NCBI GenBank assembly: GCA_034437455.1
Contig: DAOTUB010000339.1
Coordinates: forward strand, 1-23,542
Source: DAOTUB01 sp034437455
GTDB taxonomy: Bacteria > Chloroflexota > Anaerolineae > B4-G1
Length of the DNA stretch: 23,542 bases
Reading direction: 5' to 3'
Shown: one piece after another, positions 8,848 to 16,387 of the stretch
How positions within the stretch are numbered: the stretch's first letter is position 1
How the letters are laid out: the number at the start of each line of letters is the position of its first letter
Made by a program: the position numbers and the translations under genes
Notes under the pieces: generated by a model
The model's database searches: none
What the model was told of the DNA's origin: nothing
The model's input: only the letters and a program-made list of their open reading frames with translations

Positions 8848-10356
8848 CTATGCCGCTGGTTCGGTCGGCTTCGGCGGCGGCTCGGTTGGCTTCGGCGGCG
8901 GCTCAGTTGGCTTTGGCGTCGGCTTGGGCGGCTCGGTTGGCTTTGGCGTCGGTTCTGGTGGCTTGGTTGGCTTTGGCGTCGGCTGCGCCGGTGGTTGTGT
9001 CGGCTGTACCGGCGTCGCAGTGGGCGGCACCGGCGTCGCAGTAGCGGTCGGCGTCACGAGCGGCCTAGACGTCGCCGTCGCGGTAGCGGTCGGCGTGGGG
9101 CTTGGCGTGTGCGTTGGCGTATCGGTTGGCGCGCGCGTTGGCGTCATGGTAGGTGTATGTGTCGGCATGCCAGTGGGTGTGTGCGTTGGCATCGCGGTAG
9201 CGGTCGGTGAGGGAGAGGGCGACAAACTCGCCGTTGCCTCTACATCCGCTGGGATGACGACTTTGGTCATTTGTTCGAGCAGCGGCGTAGGCGTGGAATC
9301 ATCTCTGCCCACGATCCCCAGAACACCTATCGTCATCCCCACCAGCAATGCCAACACAGCCAAGCCGCCCAACACCCAGTCCCACACGGGCACGCGGCGA
9401 CGCTCCGAGGTCGGCTCTCCATCAGAGGTCGCAGCCGGCGCAGACGGAGTCGCCGCTCTCAGCTTCCGCGTCTTTCCCCGCGCCTCGGAGGCGGCTGGCT
9501 CGCCTGTCTTTTGTTTCTCCCAGATCGGGACCGATACCCCCAGTGCCTGAGCCATCTCCGGTGCATCCTGCCAGCGCTGTGACAGGGCCAATTCCAACGC
9601 CTTTACCAGCGCCGCCTCTGTTCGCTTACTTATCCCCGGCGCCATGTCTCGTGGCGCTGTAAATCGTTCCGGGTCTGCGATGCGCAGCGTCGCTGTGGGC
9701 GGCGCCTGGCCGCAAAGCGCGTGGTACAGCGTCGCCCCCAGGGCATAGATGTCGCTGCGAGCGTCCGTGTGCCCCATCTGCACATCATACTGTTCCGGTG
9801 GGGCGTATTCTGGCGTGCCCATTCCCCGCATCGCCGTCCTGGTGTGCGGATCGTTGGGATCCCACAGCTTTACCAGTCCAAAATCCACCAGTACCGCTCG
9901 TCTGTCGGGCCGAATGATCACATTCTGCGGCTTAACGTCCCGATGAATCACTCCTTGAGTGTGACAATACGCCAGCGCGTCCAACAGTTGCTCCACCCAG
10001 ACCAACGTGGTTTCCTCTGGCAGCGATCCCTCTCGCCCAATCCGGTCGGCCAGACTTTCACCCTCGACGAAATCCATCACCAGATAGGCATTGCCCCCTT
10101 CCTCGAAGAAATCGCTGACTCGCACCAGGTGAGGATGATTCAGACGCGCCAGGATTTGCGCCTCGCGCAGGAATTGCTGGCGCAGTTGAGCCAACGTTTG
10201 CGGATCAAGTCCCGGCTGGGGCACCATCTCCTTGACAGCTACAGAGACATCCAACTGGGTGTGCTGGGCGCGATAGACGGTTCCCATGCCTCCCTGCCCC
10301 AGCGGGGAGATGACGCGGTAGCGATTTTGCAGCATTTGTCCATTTGTCAGTGTCAT
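8848..10356 (-). CDS. Membrane Ser/Thr protein kinase with Pro/Thr-rich external tail
   Basis: This is a 502-residue Hanks-type kinase. The catalytic domain at about 13-272 has glycine loop GQGGMGTVY (20-28), ATP-binding K42, helix-C E65, HRD 138-140, N145, DFG 158-160 and APPEQ 185-189, all intact. A juxtamembrane linker (280-322) precedes one membrane helix at about 325-349. The remainder, 352-502, is low-complexity Pro/Thr repeats ending in KPTEP units, with no folded sensor domain visible. It may be a wall-spanning or glycosylated stalk. The catalytic domain is a close paralogue of the kinase at 237-2711. The start follows the preceding gene's stop codon by three bases (TGA CGC ATG), and the AAGGAG ribosome binding site lies in that gene's last codons, so translation is probably coupled to the zinc-ribbon FHA protein. 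Confidence 0.93.
   Translation of the reverse strand: MTLTNGQMLQNRYRVISPLGQGGMGTVYRAQHTQLDVSVAVKEMVPQPGLDPQTLAQLRQQFLREAQILARLNHPHLVRVSDFFEEGGNAYLVMDFVEGESLADRIGREGSLPEETTLVWVEQLLDALAYCHTQGVIHRDVKPQNVIIRPDRRAVLVDFGLVKLWDPNDPHTRTAMRGMGTPEYAPPEQYDVQMGHTDARSDIYALGATLYHALCGQAPPTATLRIADPERFTAPRDMAPGISKRTEAALVKALELALSQRWQDAPEMAQALGVSVPIWEKQKTGEPAASEARGKTRKLRAATPSAPAATSDGEPTSERRRVPVWDWVLGGLAVLALLVGMTIGVLGIVGRDDSTPTPLLEQMTKVVIPADVEATASLSPSPSPTATAMPTHTPTGMPTHTPTMTPTRAPTDTPTHTPSPTPTATATATSRPLVTPTATATPVPPTATPVQPTQPPAQPTPKPTKPPEPTPKPTEPPKPTPKPTEPPPKPTEPPPKPTEPAA
8861..8990 (-). repeat. Tandem DNA repeats encoding the KPTEPP tail of a kinase
   Basis: Degenerate units of 21-30 bases (core GGTTGGCTTTGGCGTCGG on the plus strand) are repeated in tandem at the 3' end of the kinase gene. 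On the minus strand they encode PKPTEPP-type repeats, about residues 455-500. Such repeats change length easily by slippage, so tail length may vary among strains. Confidence 0.75.
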
Positions 10357-10359
10357 GCG

Positions 10360-11067
10360 TCACTCCTTCGCTTTCACACATTGCGTATGAAAGTTGAGTT
10401 TCACCCGCCCCAAGCGAATCTCGTCTCCAGCGTTGAGTTGATAAGGTTGTTCTGGTATCAACCTTTCCTGATTGACGTATGTATAGTTGGTGCTGTTAAG
10501 ATCTTGAATAGAAACCTGATCGCCCTGGATCAAAATGCGGGCGTGCTGCCGAGAAACACCTCCCTCGTCCCCGCCATGGTCGGTCAGATCAATGGCAGGA
10601 AAGATACCGCTGACTAGGTCCTCCCTTCCAACGATAATCTCGGTTTTGCCGGAGGGAAAGGGCAATGTAGCATTCGTATCCTGCACCACCAGGCAGCACT
10701 GGACTGCCATCTCAGAGTCGGTTGGCGTGGAAGCGGGCGCCGGCGCAGGTGTAGCCGATGGCGCTTTGTTGACCGGCGCGCCGCACATATCACAAAAGCT
10801 ACTGTCCGGCTCCAGTTGGACGCCGCAATTGGAGCAGACCAACATCGGGAGAGCGGGCGCGGCAGCCTGTGGCAGGGCAGGCGCTGCTACATTCAGGGTT
10901 GCACCACAGTGTTCGCAAAAGGCGTCGCCGGGCGCCACCGATGCACCACAGGCAGGGCAGACGATGGCCGCAGCGGGCGCCACCACATTTTCCATCTCTG
11001 CTCCACATTCGTCACAAAAAGCCGCTCCATCGGGTTGTTGTGACGCACAATTTGGGCATATAGCCAT
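10360..11067 (-). CDS. Triple zinc-ribbon FHA adaptor protein
   Basis: This soluble 235-residue protein has three short zinc ribbons, each a CxxC pair followed by a second CxxC pair (C4/C7/C18/C21, C37/C40/C51/C54, C78/C81/C92/C95), joined by Ala/Pro linkers. One FHA domain follows at about 123-228: GR at 147-148, SRQH at 172-175, and DLNSTNYTYVN at 189-199, where the usual Gly after STN is Tyr. I chose the ATG at 11067 over an upstream GTG at 11079 because GGGAGG lies directly before the ATG and would be coding otherwise. It probably binds a phospho-Thr protein, most simply the kinase whose translation is coupled to it. There are no membrane segments. The zinc-ribbon partner is unknown. Confidence 0.88.
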   Translation of the reverse strand: MAICPNCASQQPDGAAFCDECGAEMENVVAPAAAIVCPACGASVAPGDAFCEHCGATLNVAAPALPQAAAPALPMLVCSNCGVQLEPDSSFCDMCGAPVNKAPSATPAPAPASTPTDSEMAVQCCLVVQDTNATLPFPSGKTEIIVGREDLVSGIFPAIDLTDHGGDEGGVSRQHARILIQGDQVSIQDLNSTNYTYVNQERLIPEQPYQLNAGDEIRLGRVKLNFHTQCVKAKE

Positions 11068-11091
11068 GATTCCTCCCACGTCCCAGACTTG

Positions 11092-13845
11092 CTACCAGTC
11101 TCCCTCTATGACGACGTCGTCCAGATAAGTGTAGGTATTCAAGCCGGGATCACTGGTGGCTCCCGGTGTGTTAAAATTGGCAAAACGGATGCGAATTGTC
11201 TGGCCGGCATAAGCGTCGAGATTGTACTTAAAGTGTTGCCATCCCAGATCTTGTAGCGTGTCCTCTTTCCATTCGCCAGTGTACCCATCACGCAGGATGT
11301 GTTCCAGGGTTTGACCACCGACGTCCTGAATGTAGACATCAAAGTAGTCATAGTAACATTGGTAAGGGTGGCTCCACAACACATCGTAGGTGAACACACG
11401 ATACCAGAAATTAAGGGTAGGCGCGCCAGTGCTGGGCACTTCAATAGTCTGATAGACCCACGCGCTACCTACGGGCACATTTTCGTTCGGATAAGCAGGA
11501 TCACCGAGCAACACGGAGTATCCACCCGTGTGGGGTTGGTCGGATTTGACAGACTGATCCAGCTCGCCCCCGTGCTGCCAACCTGTAAAGTCGCCGGTCT
11601 CCGCGTTGCCATTCAAAAAGAGATAGACTTGATCCGAGACTGGCTCTGAAACTCCTCCCCTGTTCCCCTTGAATTGTACGTACACCGTCCTGAGACCACT
11701 GAGACCGTCCGCCAGCGTCCAGTCGATCTGCTCGGTGAAACCAATCCAGTCGCGGCAGTCTGAGCTGTTGCTTATGCACATCTGCTCCACTGTATCTCCA
11801 GCAACGGCAGCGGTCAGGGAGAGCGTGATAGAGCGCTGATACACGGTGACCGATCCTCCTTCAATCTCAACACTTCCCACAGGCTGCGGTGGATAATTTG
11901 CAACGAGCGGCAAATAGATGCGATAATATTCTACCTGGGTCGTGGCTGTTCCCTCACCTGAATTACCAGCCAAGTCATGGGCAGCAACGCTGAAATCATA
12001 CGTATGATCCCGGACGCTTTCGGTAAAAGTAGCGTGAGTAAGCGTCGTGGAAGGAAGCCAGGTCATCCAGGCTTCTCCGTCCTCGCGATAAGCCACCGTG
12101 TAGGAGACGACGCCAGAGCCAGGCAGCGGATCGAATACTTCCCAGGAAACGGTAAAGGCAAGCTCCGTTGTCTGAGGCGGGGCCGTCACCGTGATCACCG
12201 GCGAGACGCTGTCCAGAAAAACAGTATCGGAAAAGATAGCAGAGGCATTGTGCACATAATCCCGGTACCGAATATGAACGGCTTGTTCACCTTCCTCTCC
12301 CAGAATCCAGGTTTTGGTGGTGGTGTATGGCTCCCACGCAGCGCAAGTAGACTCGCCATGGATGCACATCTGGGCCATGCCGCTGCCGGTCAGGTTATCG
12401 CTGGCAGAAATGGCGAGGGTCACCGTAGGAACAGTCACGTACTTGACGTCATCCTGGATGGTAATGGCGCCGGTGGGAGCCAGGGAATCGTGAATGTAGG
12501 TGAAAACGCGATCCGCGGCGAGGCCGGCATTGTCGCACGCAGTGACGGTGATCTGACCACTGGCGGTCGCACCAAGAGGCACTATGTACATAAAAGCCCA
12601 ATCTTCCAGGGAGCCGCTGTTGCTTGGTTTGGGAGTGCCCAACGCAGGAGTAGCACTCACCTCCCCCAACCCGGACAGATTGTCCGTGGCTGTTCCCTGA
12701 ACGATGAAATAAATTTCTGAAATTCCATTATAGTACACCGTGGAGCTGACGGCGTGAGAATCAACAACGTCAAAGTCATTGATCGGAAGGATGTCATAGT
12801 TCACCACTGGAAGCGTCAAGTCAGGGGTGATCACAGTGCTGTGGACGCTCCACTCGCCGATATTGTCGTTGGCGTCAATGGCCCGCACGCGAGCATAGTA
12901 GCCAGCTCCCTCGGTGAGCGCCTGGGTGAAAGTGAGCACAGAATCAATCGTGGTGGAAAAGAGACTGTAGCCTGCTGTGTTGGTCATACTCACGTGGTAA
13001 TCCGCAACGCCCGCGCCGTCTTTGGAATCGAGCCAGTCGTAGACCACGCTGGACGTCACCCAGGGATGGCGGTCGGGGGTAGGTGCAGTCGTCGTCGGCG
13101 CGACGGTGTCTACGGTGACGACGCGAGTAACTGCTGCGCTGGCGGTATCTAACAAGTCCTCGGCGCGGGCCGAGATTGTGTATGCCACGCTGTCGGCGGG
13201 GGGCAACGTCCAGGTGTAATTCCAAAAAGCGCCGACGATATGGGCTGTTATCCAGGCAGCGCCCGTCGTGACTCGCACGTGCTTCAGCCCAGAACCGCCG
13301 TCGTTATCCTGGGCTGTGCCGGTGACGATCAACGATGTGCCGGTGAAACAGCCGGTCGAAGGGCTGACGATACTCACTGTCGGCGCAGTGATGTCCCGCA
13401 CATACGTAATGGCAACCGTCGTCCGCTCGCTGTCGGTATTGATCGCAGTATAGACGATCTGTGGTTGGGTGGCGTGGGTGACGGCGACGGAGTAGGTGAT
13501 CGCTTGGCTCCACGCCTGATCGGTCGAGGTGTAGACGCGCTCTGGATCGTCAAAGGCGGTCCCGGCAGTCAATGTCAGTGGGGCCGTGCCGCTCATGTCC
13601 AAAGTAACCGTGATGACGCCGGGCACGCCGTTGCTAAAGTAAATAGTCCTGGAAATGGCAGCGCCCGGATGGACGTCAAAGATAGGCAGGTTGGAAGTAA
13701 CCGTAACCGCCTCAAAACGAGGATCGGCCCCCGTGGCCTGGATGTGCGCGCCAGCAAGAGACGTCATGAGGAACAACAAACCCAGAGCTGCCCCCATAAT
13801 GGCTGCGGCAATCGAGGTTAGTTTTGTAACCTTTGTTCTCTCCAT
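11092..13845 (-). CDS. Secreted multi-domain Ig-like surface protein
   Basis: From the chosen start this is a 917-residue protein. The signal peptide is at 1-34 (KxxKLTSIAAAIMGAA, ending near AGA-HI). Several beta-sandwich modules of the Ig/Fn3 type follow between about 150 and 640; many begin after APT, SPV or LPV linkers and contain TDNLSG-, DNAG- or DLAGNSG-type turns. A YLPLV segment lies at 644-648. A further Ig-like module at 655-743 resembles the one at 457-546 (both have QMCI and a Trp-rich core). A C-terminal jelly-roll-like domain at 744-917 runs from NGNAETGDFTGW to YTYLDDVVIEGDW and recalls MAM or carbohydrate-binding folds. ATG at 13845 has AAGGA eight bases upstream and puts the signal peptide at the N-terminus; a longer frame to 13890 is less likely. 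No enzymatic motif is visible. It is probably an adhesive or structural surface protein. Confidence 0.85.
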   Translation of the reverse strand: MERTKVTKLTSIAAAIMGAALGLLFLMTSLAGAHIQATGADPRFEAVTVTSNLPIFDVHPGAAISRTIYFSNGVPGVITVTLDMSGTAPLTLTAGTAFDDPERVYTSTDQAWSQAITYSVAVTHATQPQIVYTAINTDSERTTVAITYVRDITAPTVSIVSPSTGCFTGTSLIVTGTAQDNDGGSGLKHVRVTTGAAWITAHIVGAFWNYTWTLPPADSVAYTISARAEDLLDTASAAVTRVVTVDTVAPTTTAPTPDRHPWVTSSVVYDWLDSKDGAGVADYHVSMTNTAGYSLFSTTIDSVLTFTQALTEGAGYYARVRAIDANDNIGEWSVHSTVITPDLTLPVVNYDILPINDFDVVDSHAVSSTVYYNGISEIYFIVQGTATDNLSGLGEVSATPALGTPKPSNSGSLEDWAFMYIVPLGATASGQITVTACDNAGLAADRVFTYIHDSLAPTGAITIQDDVKYVTVPTVTLAISASDNLTGSGMAQMCIHGESTCAAWEPYTTTKTWILGEEGEQAVHIRYRDYVHNASAIFSDTVFLDSVSPVITVTAPPQTTELAFTVSWEVFDPLPGSGVVSYTVAYREDGEAWMTWLPSTTLTHATFTESVRDHTYDFSVAAHDLAGNSGEGTATTQVEYYRIYLPLVANYPPQPVGSVEIEGGSVTVYQRSITLSLTAAVAGDTVEQMCISNSSDCRDWIGFTEQIDWTLADGLSGLRTVYVQFKGNRGGVSEPVSDQVYLFLNGNAETGDFTGWQHGGELDQSVKSDQPHTGGYSVLLGDPAYPNENVPVGSAWVYQTIEVPSTGAPTLNFWYRVFTYDVLWSHPYQCYYDYFDVYIQDVGGQTLEHILRDGYTGEWKEDTLQDLGWQHFKYNLDAYAGQTIRIRFANFNTPGATSDPGLNTYTYLDDVVIEGDW

Positions 13846-13898
13846 CTCATGATTCCTTGCTATCATCAACAGCTTCCCATCAGCAAACACGGCGCCGT

Positions 13899-15128
13899 TC
13901 AGCGCCGCGGCGTCGCCGTCGGCTTGGGTTTATCGCCACCACCGCTTGGTTTGGGCGTCGGCGAGGGCGTCCAGGTCGCCGTCGGCGTGTGAGTGGGCGT
14001 CGGTGGGACGGGTGTGTTCGTCGGCGTCAGCGTCGGCGCCAGCGTAGAGGTCGGTTTGCCCGGCGACATGGTGTCGGTCGGCTGCAATGTGGCAGGCACC
14101 ACGACCGGCTCGGTGCTGGTGGGCGCGATCTCTGCCGTCGCGGTAGCGGTTGGCGCGACGGTGGGTGTCGGCGTCGCTTGCCTGCGGCCATACGCCGTCC
14201 AACCCCAGGCTGCCACCACGACCAAAAAAGCGAGCACCAAGCAAACCGCCAAAATTATCTTTGGCCTGCCGGGTATACACTCCATATCCGCCAGCAACCC
14301 TTCCCGGGCCAACCGCCCTCCTCCCACCCGAGCGATCACAACAGAGATATTGTCGGCACCACCTCGCTTGTTAGCTGCATCAATCAATCGTTTGGTCGCT
14401 CGTTTCGATGAGTTCTTGTCCACCAGACGGGCGATCTCTTCGTCGTCCAGCATGTCGGTCAATCCATCGGAGCAAAGTAGAACCACGTCGTCTGGGTTCA
14501 GTTGCAGCGCCGGAAAAACGTCCACTCGCACCGTCGGTTCGGCGCCCATCGAGCGGGTCAGGATGTTGTGATCGGGATCCATCCCCGCTTGCTCCGGTCG
14601 AATGATACCTCGATCCACCTTCTGCTGGGTCAGTGTGTGATCGTGAGTCAACTGAGTGATCTGTCTGTCTCGGAACAGATATACGCGACTATCGCCGACG
14701 TTGGCCACATAGAGCTTGTTCCCCTGGACGACGGCAGCCGCCATCGTAGAACCGGCCTCCCGCGTGCCGGTACTCTGGAGGTACTGGTAGAGCGAAGCGT
14801 TCGCCTTTTCTATGGCGGCGGACAGGTCGGATCCCAGATCGGGGCCATACAGATCGTAGTACTCCTCGACGGCCACGCGAATCGCCCACTGGCTGGCCTG
14901 ACTGCCGGCCCGCGCCCCGCCCACACCGTCGGCCACGACCAGCAAGCGTCCCTTTTGAGCCAATCGCTGTGGGTTTGGCTCGAATGAAGGTTCTGAATCA
15001 GAATGAGGGTAGATGGCGTCCTCGTTCCCCTCGCGCTTGCGGCCCTTGTCGGTCGCGCCCCATATTTCCAGGGGCAGGACGTCTGGCTTGGGTGTGGACA
15101 TTTGCTGAACCGGATAATTTGAGGTCAT
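13899..15128 (-). CDS. Membrane PP2C-type Ser/Thr protein phosphatase
   Basis: This is a 409-residue protein. The PP2C catalytic domain at about 20-268 has NED at 35-37, VVADGVGGARAG from 64, ANVGDSRVYLF from 142, LLCSDGLTDM from 217 and ADNISVVI from 258. The metal-binding aspartates D37, D67, D221 and D259 are all present, so activity is expected. One membrane helix lies at about 290-311 and the remaining 98 residues are a Pro/Thr-rich external tail like those of the kinases. It is encoded directly after the NLD kinase; AAGGAGG sits in the last codons of that kinase gene and the ATG is five bases past its stop, so the pair is probably translated together. It should reverse phosphorylation by the operon's kinases, much as PstP acts with PknA/PknB in Actinobacteria. 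Confidence 0.93.
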   Translation of the reverse strand: MTSNYPVQQMSTPKPDVLPLEIWGATDKGRKREGNEDAIYPHSDSEPSFEPNPQRLAQKGRLLVVADGVGGARAGSQASQWAIRVAVEEYYDLYGPDLGSDLSAAIEKANASLYQYLQSTGTREAGSTMAAAVVQGNKLYVANVGDSRVYLFRDRQITQLTHDHTLTQQKVDRGIIRPEQAGMDPDHNILTRSMGAEPTVRVDVFPALQLNPDDVVLLCSDGLTDMLDDEEIARLVDKNSSKRATKRLIDAANKRGGADNISVVIARVGGGRLAREGLLADMECIPGRPKIILAVCLVLAFLVVVAAWGWTAYGRRQATPTPTVAPTATATAEIAPTSTEPVVVPATLQPTDTMSPGKPTSTLAPTLTPTNTPVPPTPTHTPTATWTPSPTPKPSGGGDKPKPTATPRR

Positions 15129-15132
15129 ACGA

Positions 15133-16383
15133 TCAACCTCCTTCGGGAACAGGAGTAGTGGTAGGCAACGGTCGCGGTGTGTTGGTCGCCGTGCTCGTCG
15201 GCCTGGGTGTGGAAGTGTGCCTGTCTTTGGCGGTCGGCGTAACGGTCGGAGTGATGGTTGGCGGCACAGCGGACGGAGTGTACGTGGCGGTCTCGACGAT
15301 GGGCGAGGGCTCGGCGGTGGGGGTAGGAGTGGGTTCGCGAACAGCCGTCCAGGTCTTGACGCCCCAACTCCCGGCGACGAGACCGGCGGTCAGCGTGACC
15401 CCGGCAAAGACGCGGCGCGTCGCGGCCCTCCAGTCGAGCGGCGTCGGCACCTGCTCGAGGGCGACCCGCATCTCGGTCGCCGTCTGAAAGCGATGGTCCG
15501 GATCCTTGGCCAGCGCCCGCATGATGATCTTTTCCAGCCACGAGGGAATAGAAGGGCAAAGCTGACGCGGAGGAAGCGGCTTGTAGGTTGGGTCAGCCGC
15601 CATGACGACGCTGTCAAAGGGCAAGGCGCCGGTGAGTATCTCGTAGAGCATGATGCCCAGGGAGAAAACGTCGGAGCGGGCATCCACCTGCTGGTGGTGC
15701 AGGCCCATCTCCGAGGCCTGCTCCGGCGAGACGTACTCCGGGGTGGCGACGCCCAGCAACCCGACGCGTGGATAGCGCATATCGCGGGCGATTCCGAAAT
15801 CGCACAACACGGCCTGAGGCACACTGCCCCTCAAAAATCGAAGCCTGCGCCGGCGGAAGAGCACGTTGCCCGGCTTGACGTCCAGGTTGACGACGTGCCG
15901 CTCGTGGATGTGTTCCAGTGCAGCGGTCACCTGGCGGGCGACACCCAGGGCCACCAGCAGACTCAGACGGCGCTCTCGCCTTTGTGGCGAGCGAAGCAAA
16001 TCGGTGACGGTGGTGGGATCGGTCAAACGGCGCTCCAGCGATCCGCCTCTCACCAATTCCATGGTATAGTACCAGCCCCAACCAAAAGAGAACATCTCGC
16101 GGGCGGCATAGCGGCGGCGACCCGGCAGCGGCAAAGGCAAGATGCACACGACGTTCGGATGATCGAAGCGGCGGAGAAAATCGGCCTCGGCCGTCAACGC
16201 CGCCTGATACTCCTCTCTGGCGACCTTGAGCGCCAGGCGGCGTGGTATGCCGGGCTGGCGATATTTCTTGCGCACCTCCACCTCAAAGACACCTCCCATA
16301 CCGCCGCGCCCCTTGAACCCGCGCACGATGCGGTAAGGGCCTACCCGGTCACCCGGTTGGATGCGGTCCAGTGCCTCGCTCAT
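15133..16383 (-). CDS. Membrane Ser/Thr kinase with HRD replaced by NLD
   Basis: This 416-residue Hanks-type kinase is more divergent than the other two. Its glycine loop is GRGGMGGVF (25-33), ATP-binding K53, helix-C Glu probably E66, catalytic loop VNLDVKPGN (165-173), DFG at 195-197 and SPEQ at 219-222. The catalytic D168, K170 and N173 are kept, but the His-Arg before the Asp is Asn-Leu, so this is a non-RD kinase that may not need activation-loop phosphorylation in the usual way. There is an insertion at about 85-105 (PLPLPGRRRYA and an aromatic stretch). A weak membrane helix at about 322-341 precedes a short Pro/Thr tail (350-416). Its start lies five bases after the VWA-FHA stop, and its own end carries the ribosome binding site of the PP2C gene. 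Probably active, but regulated differently from its neighbours. Confidence 0.9.
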   Translation of the reverse strand: MSEALDRIQPGDRVGPYRIVRGFKGRGGMGGVFEVEVRKKYRQPGIPRRLALKVAREEYQAALTAEADFLRRFDHPNVVCILPLPLPGRRRYAAREMFSFGWGWYYTMELVRGGSLERRLTDPTTVTDLLRSPQRRERRLSLLVALGVARQVTAALEHIHERHVVNLDVKPGNVLFRRRRLRFLRGSVPQAVLCDFGIARDMRYPRVGLLGVATPEYVSPEQASEMGLHHQQVDARSDVFSLGIMLYEILTGALPFDSVVMAADPTYKPLPPRQLCPSIPSWLEKIIMRALAKDPDHRFQTATEMRVALEQVPTPLDWRAATRRVFAGVTLTAGLVAGSWGVKTWTAVREPTPTPTAEPSPIVETATYTPSAVPPTITPTVTPTAKDRHTSTPRPTSTATNTPRPLPTTTPVPEGG

Positions 16384-16387
16384 AGGT

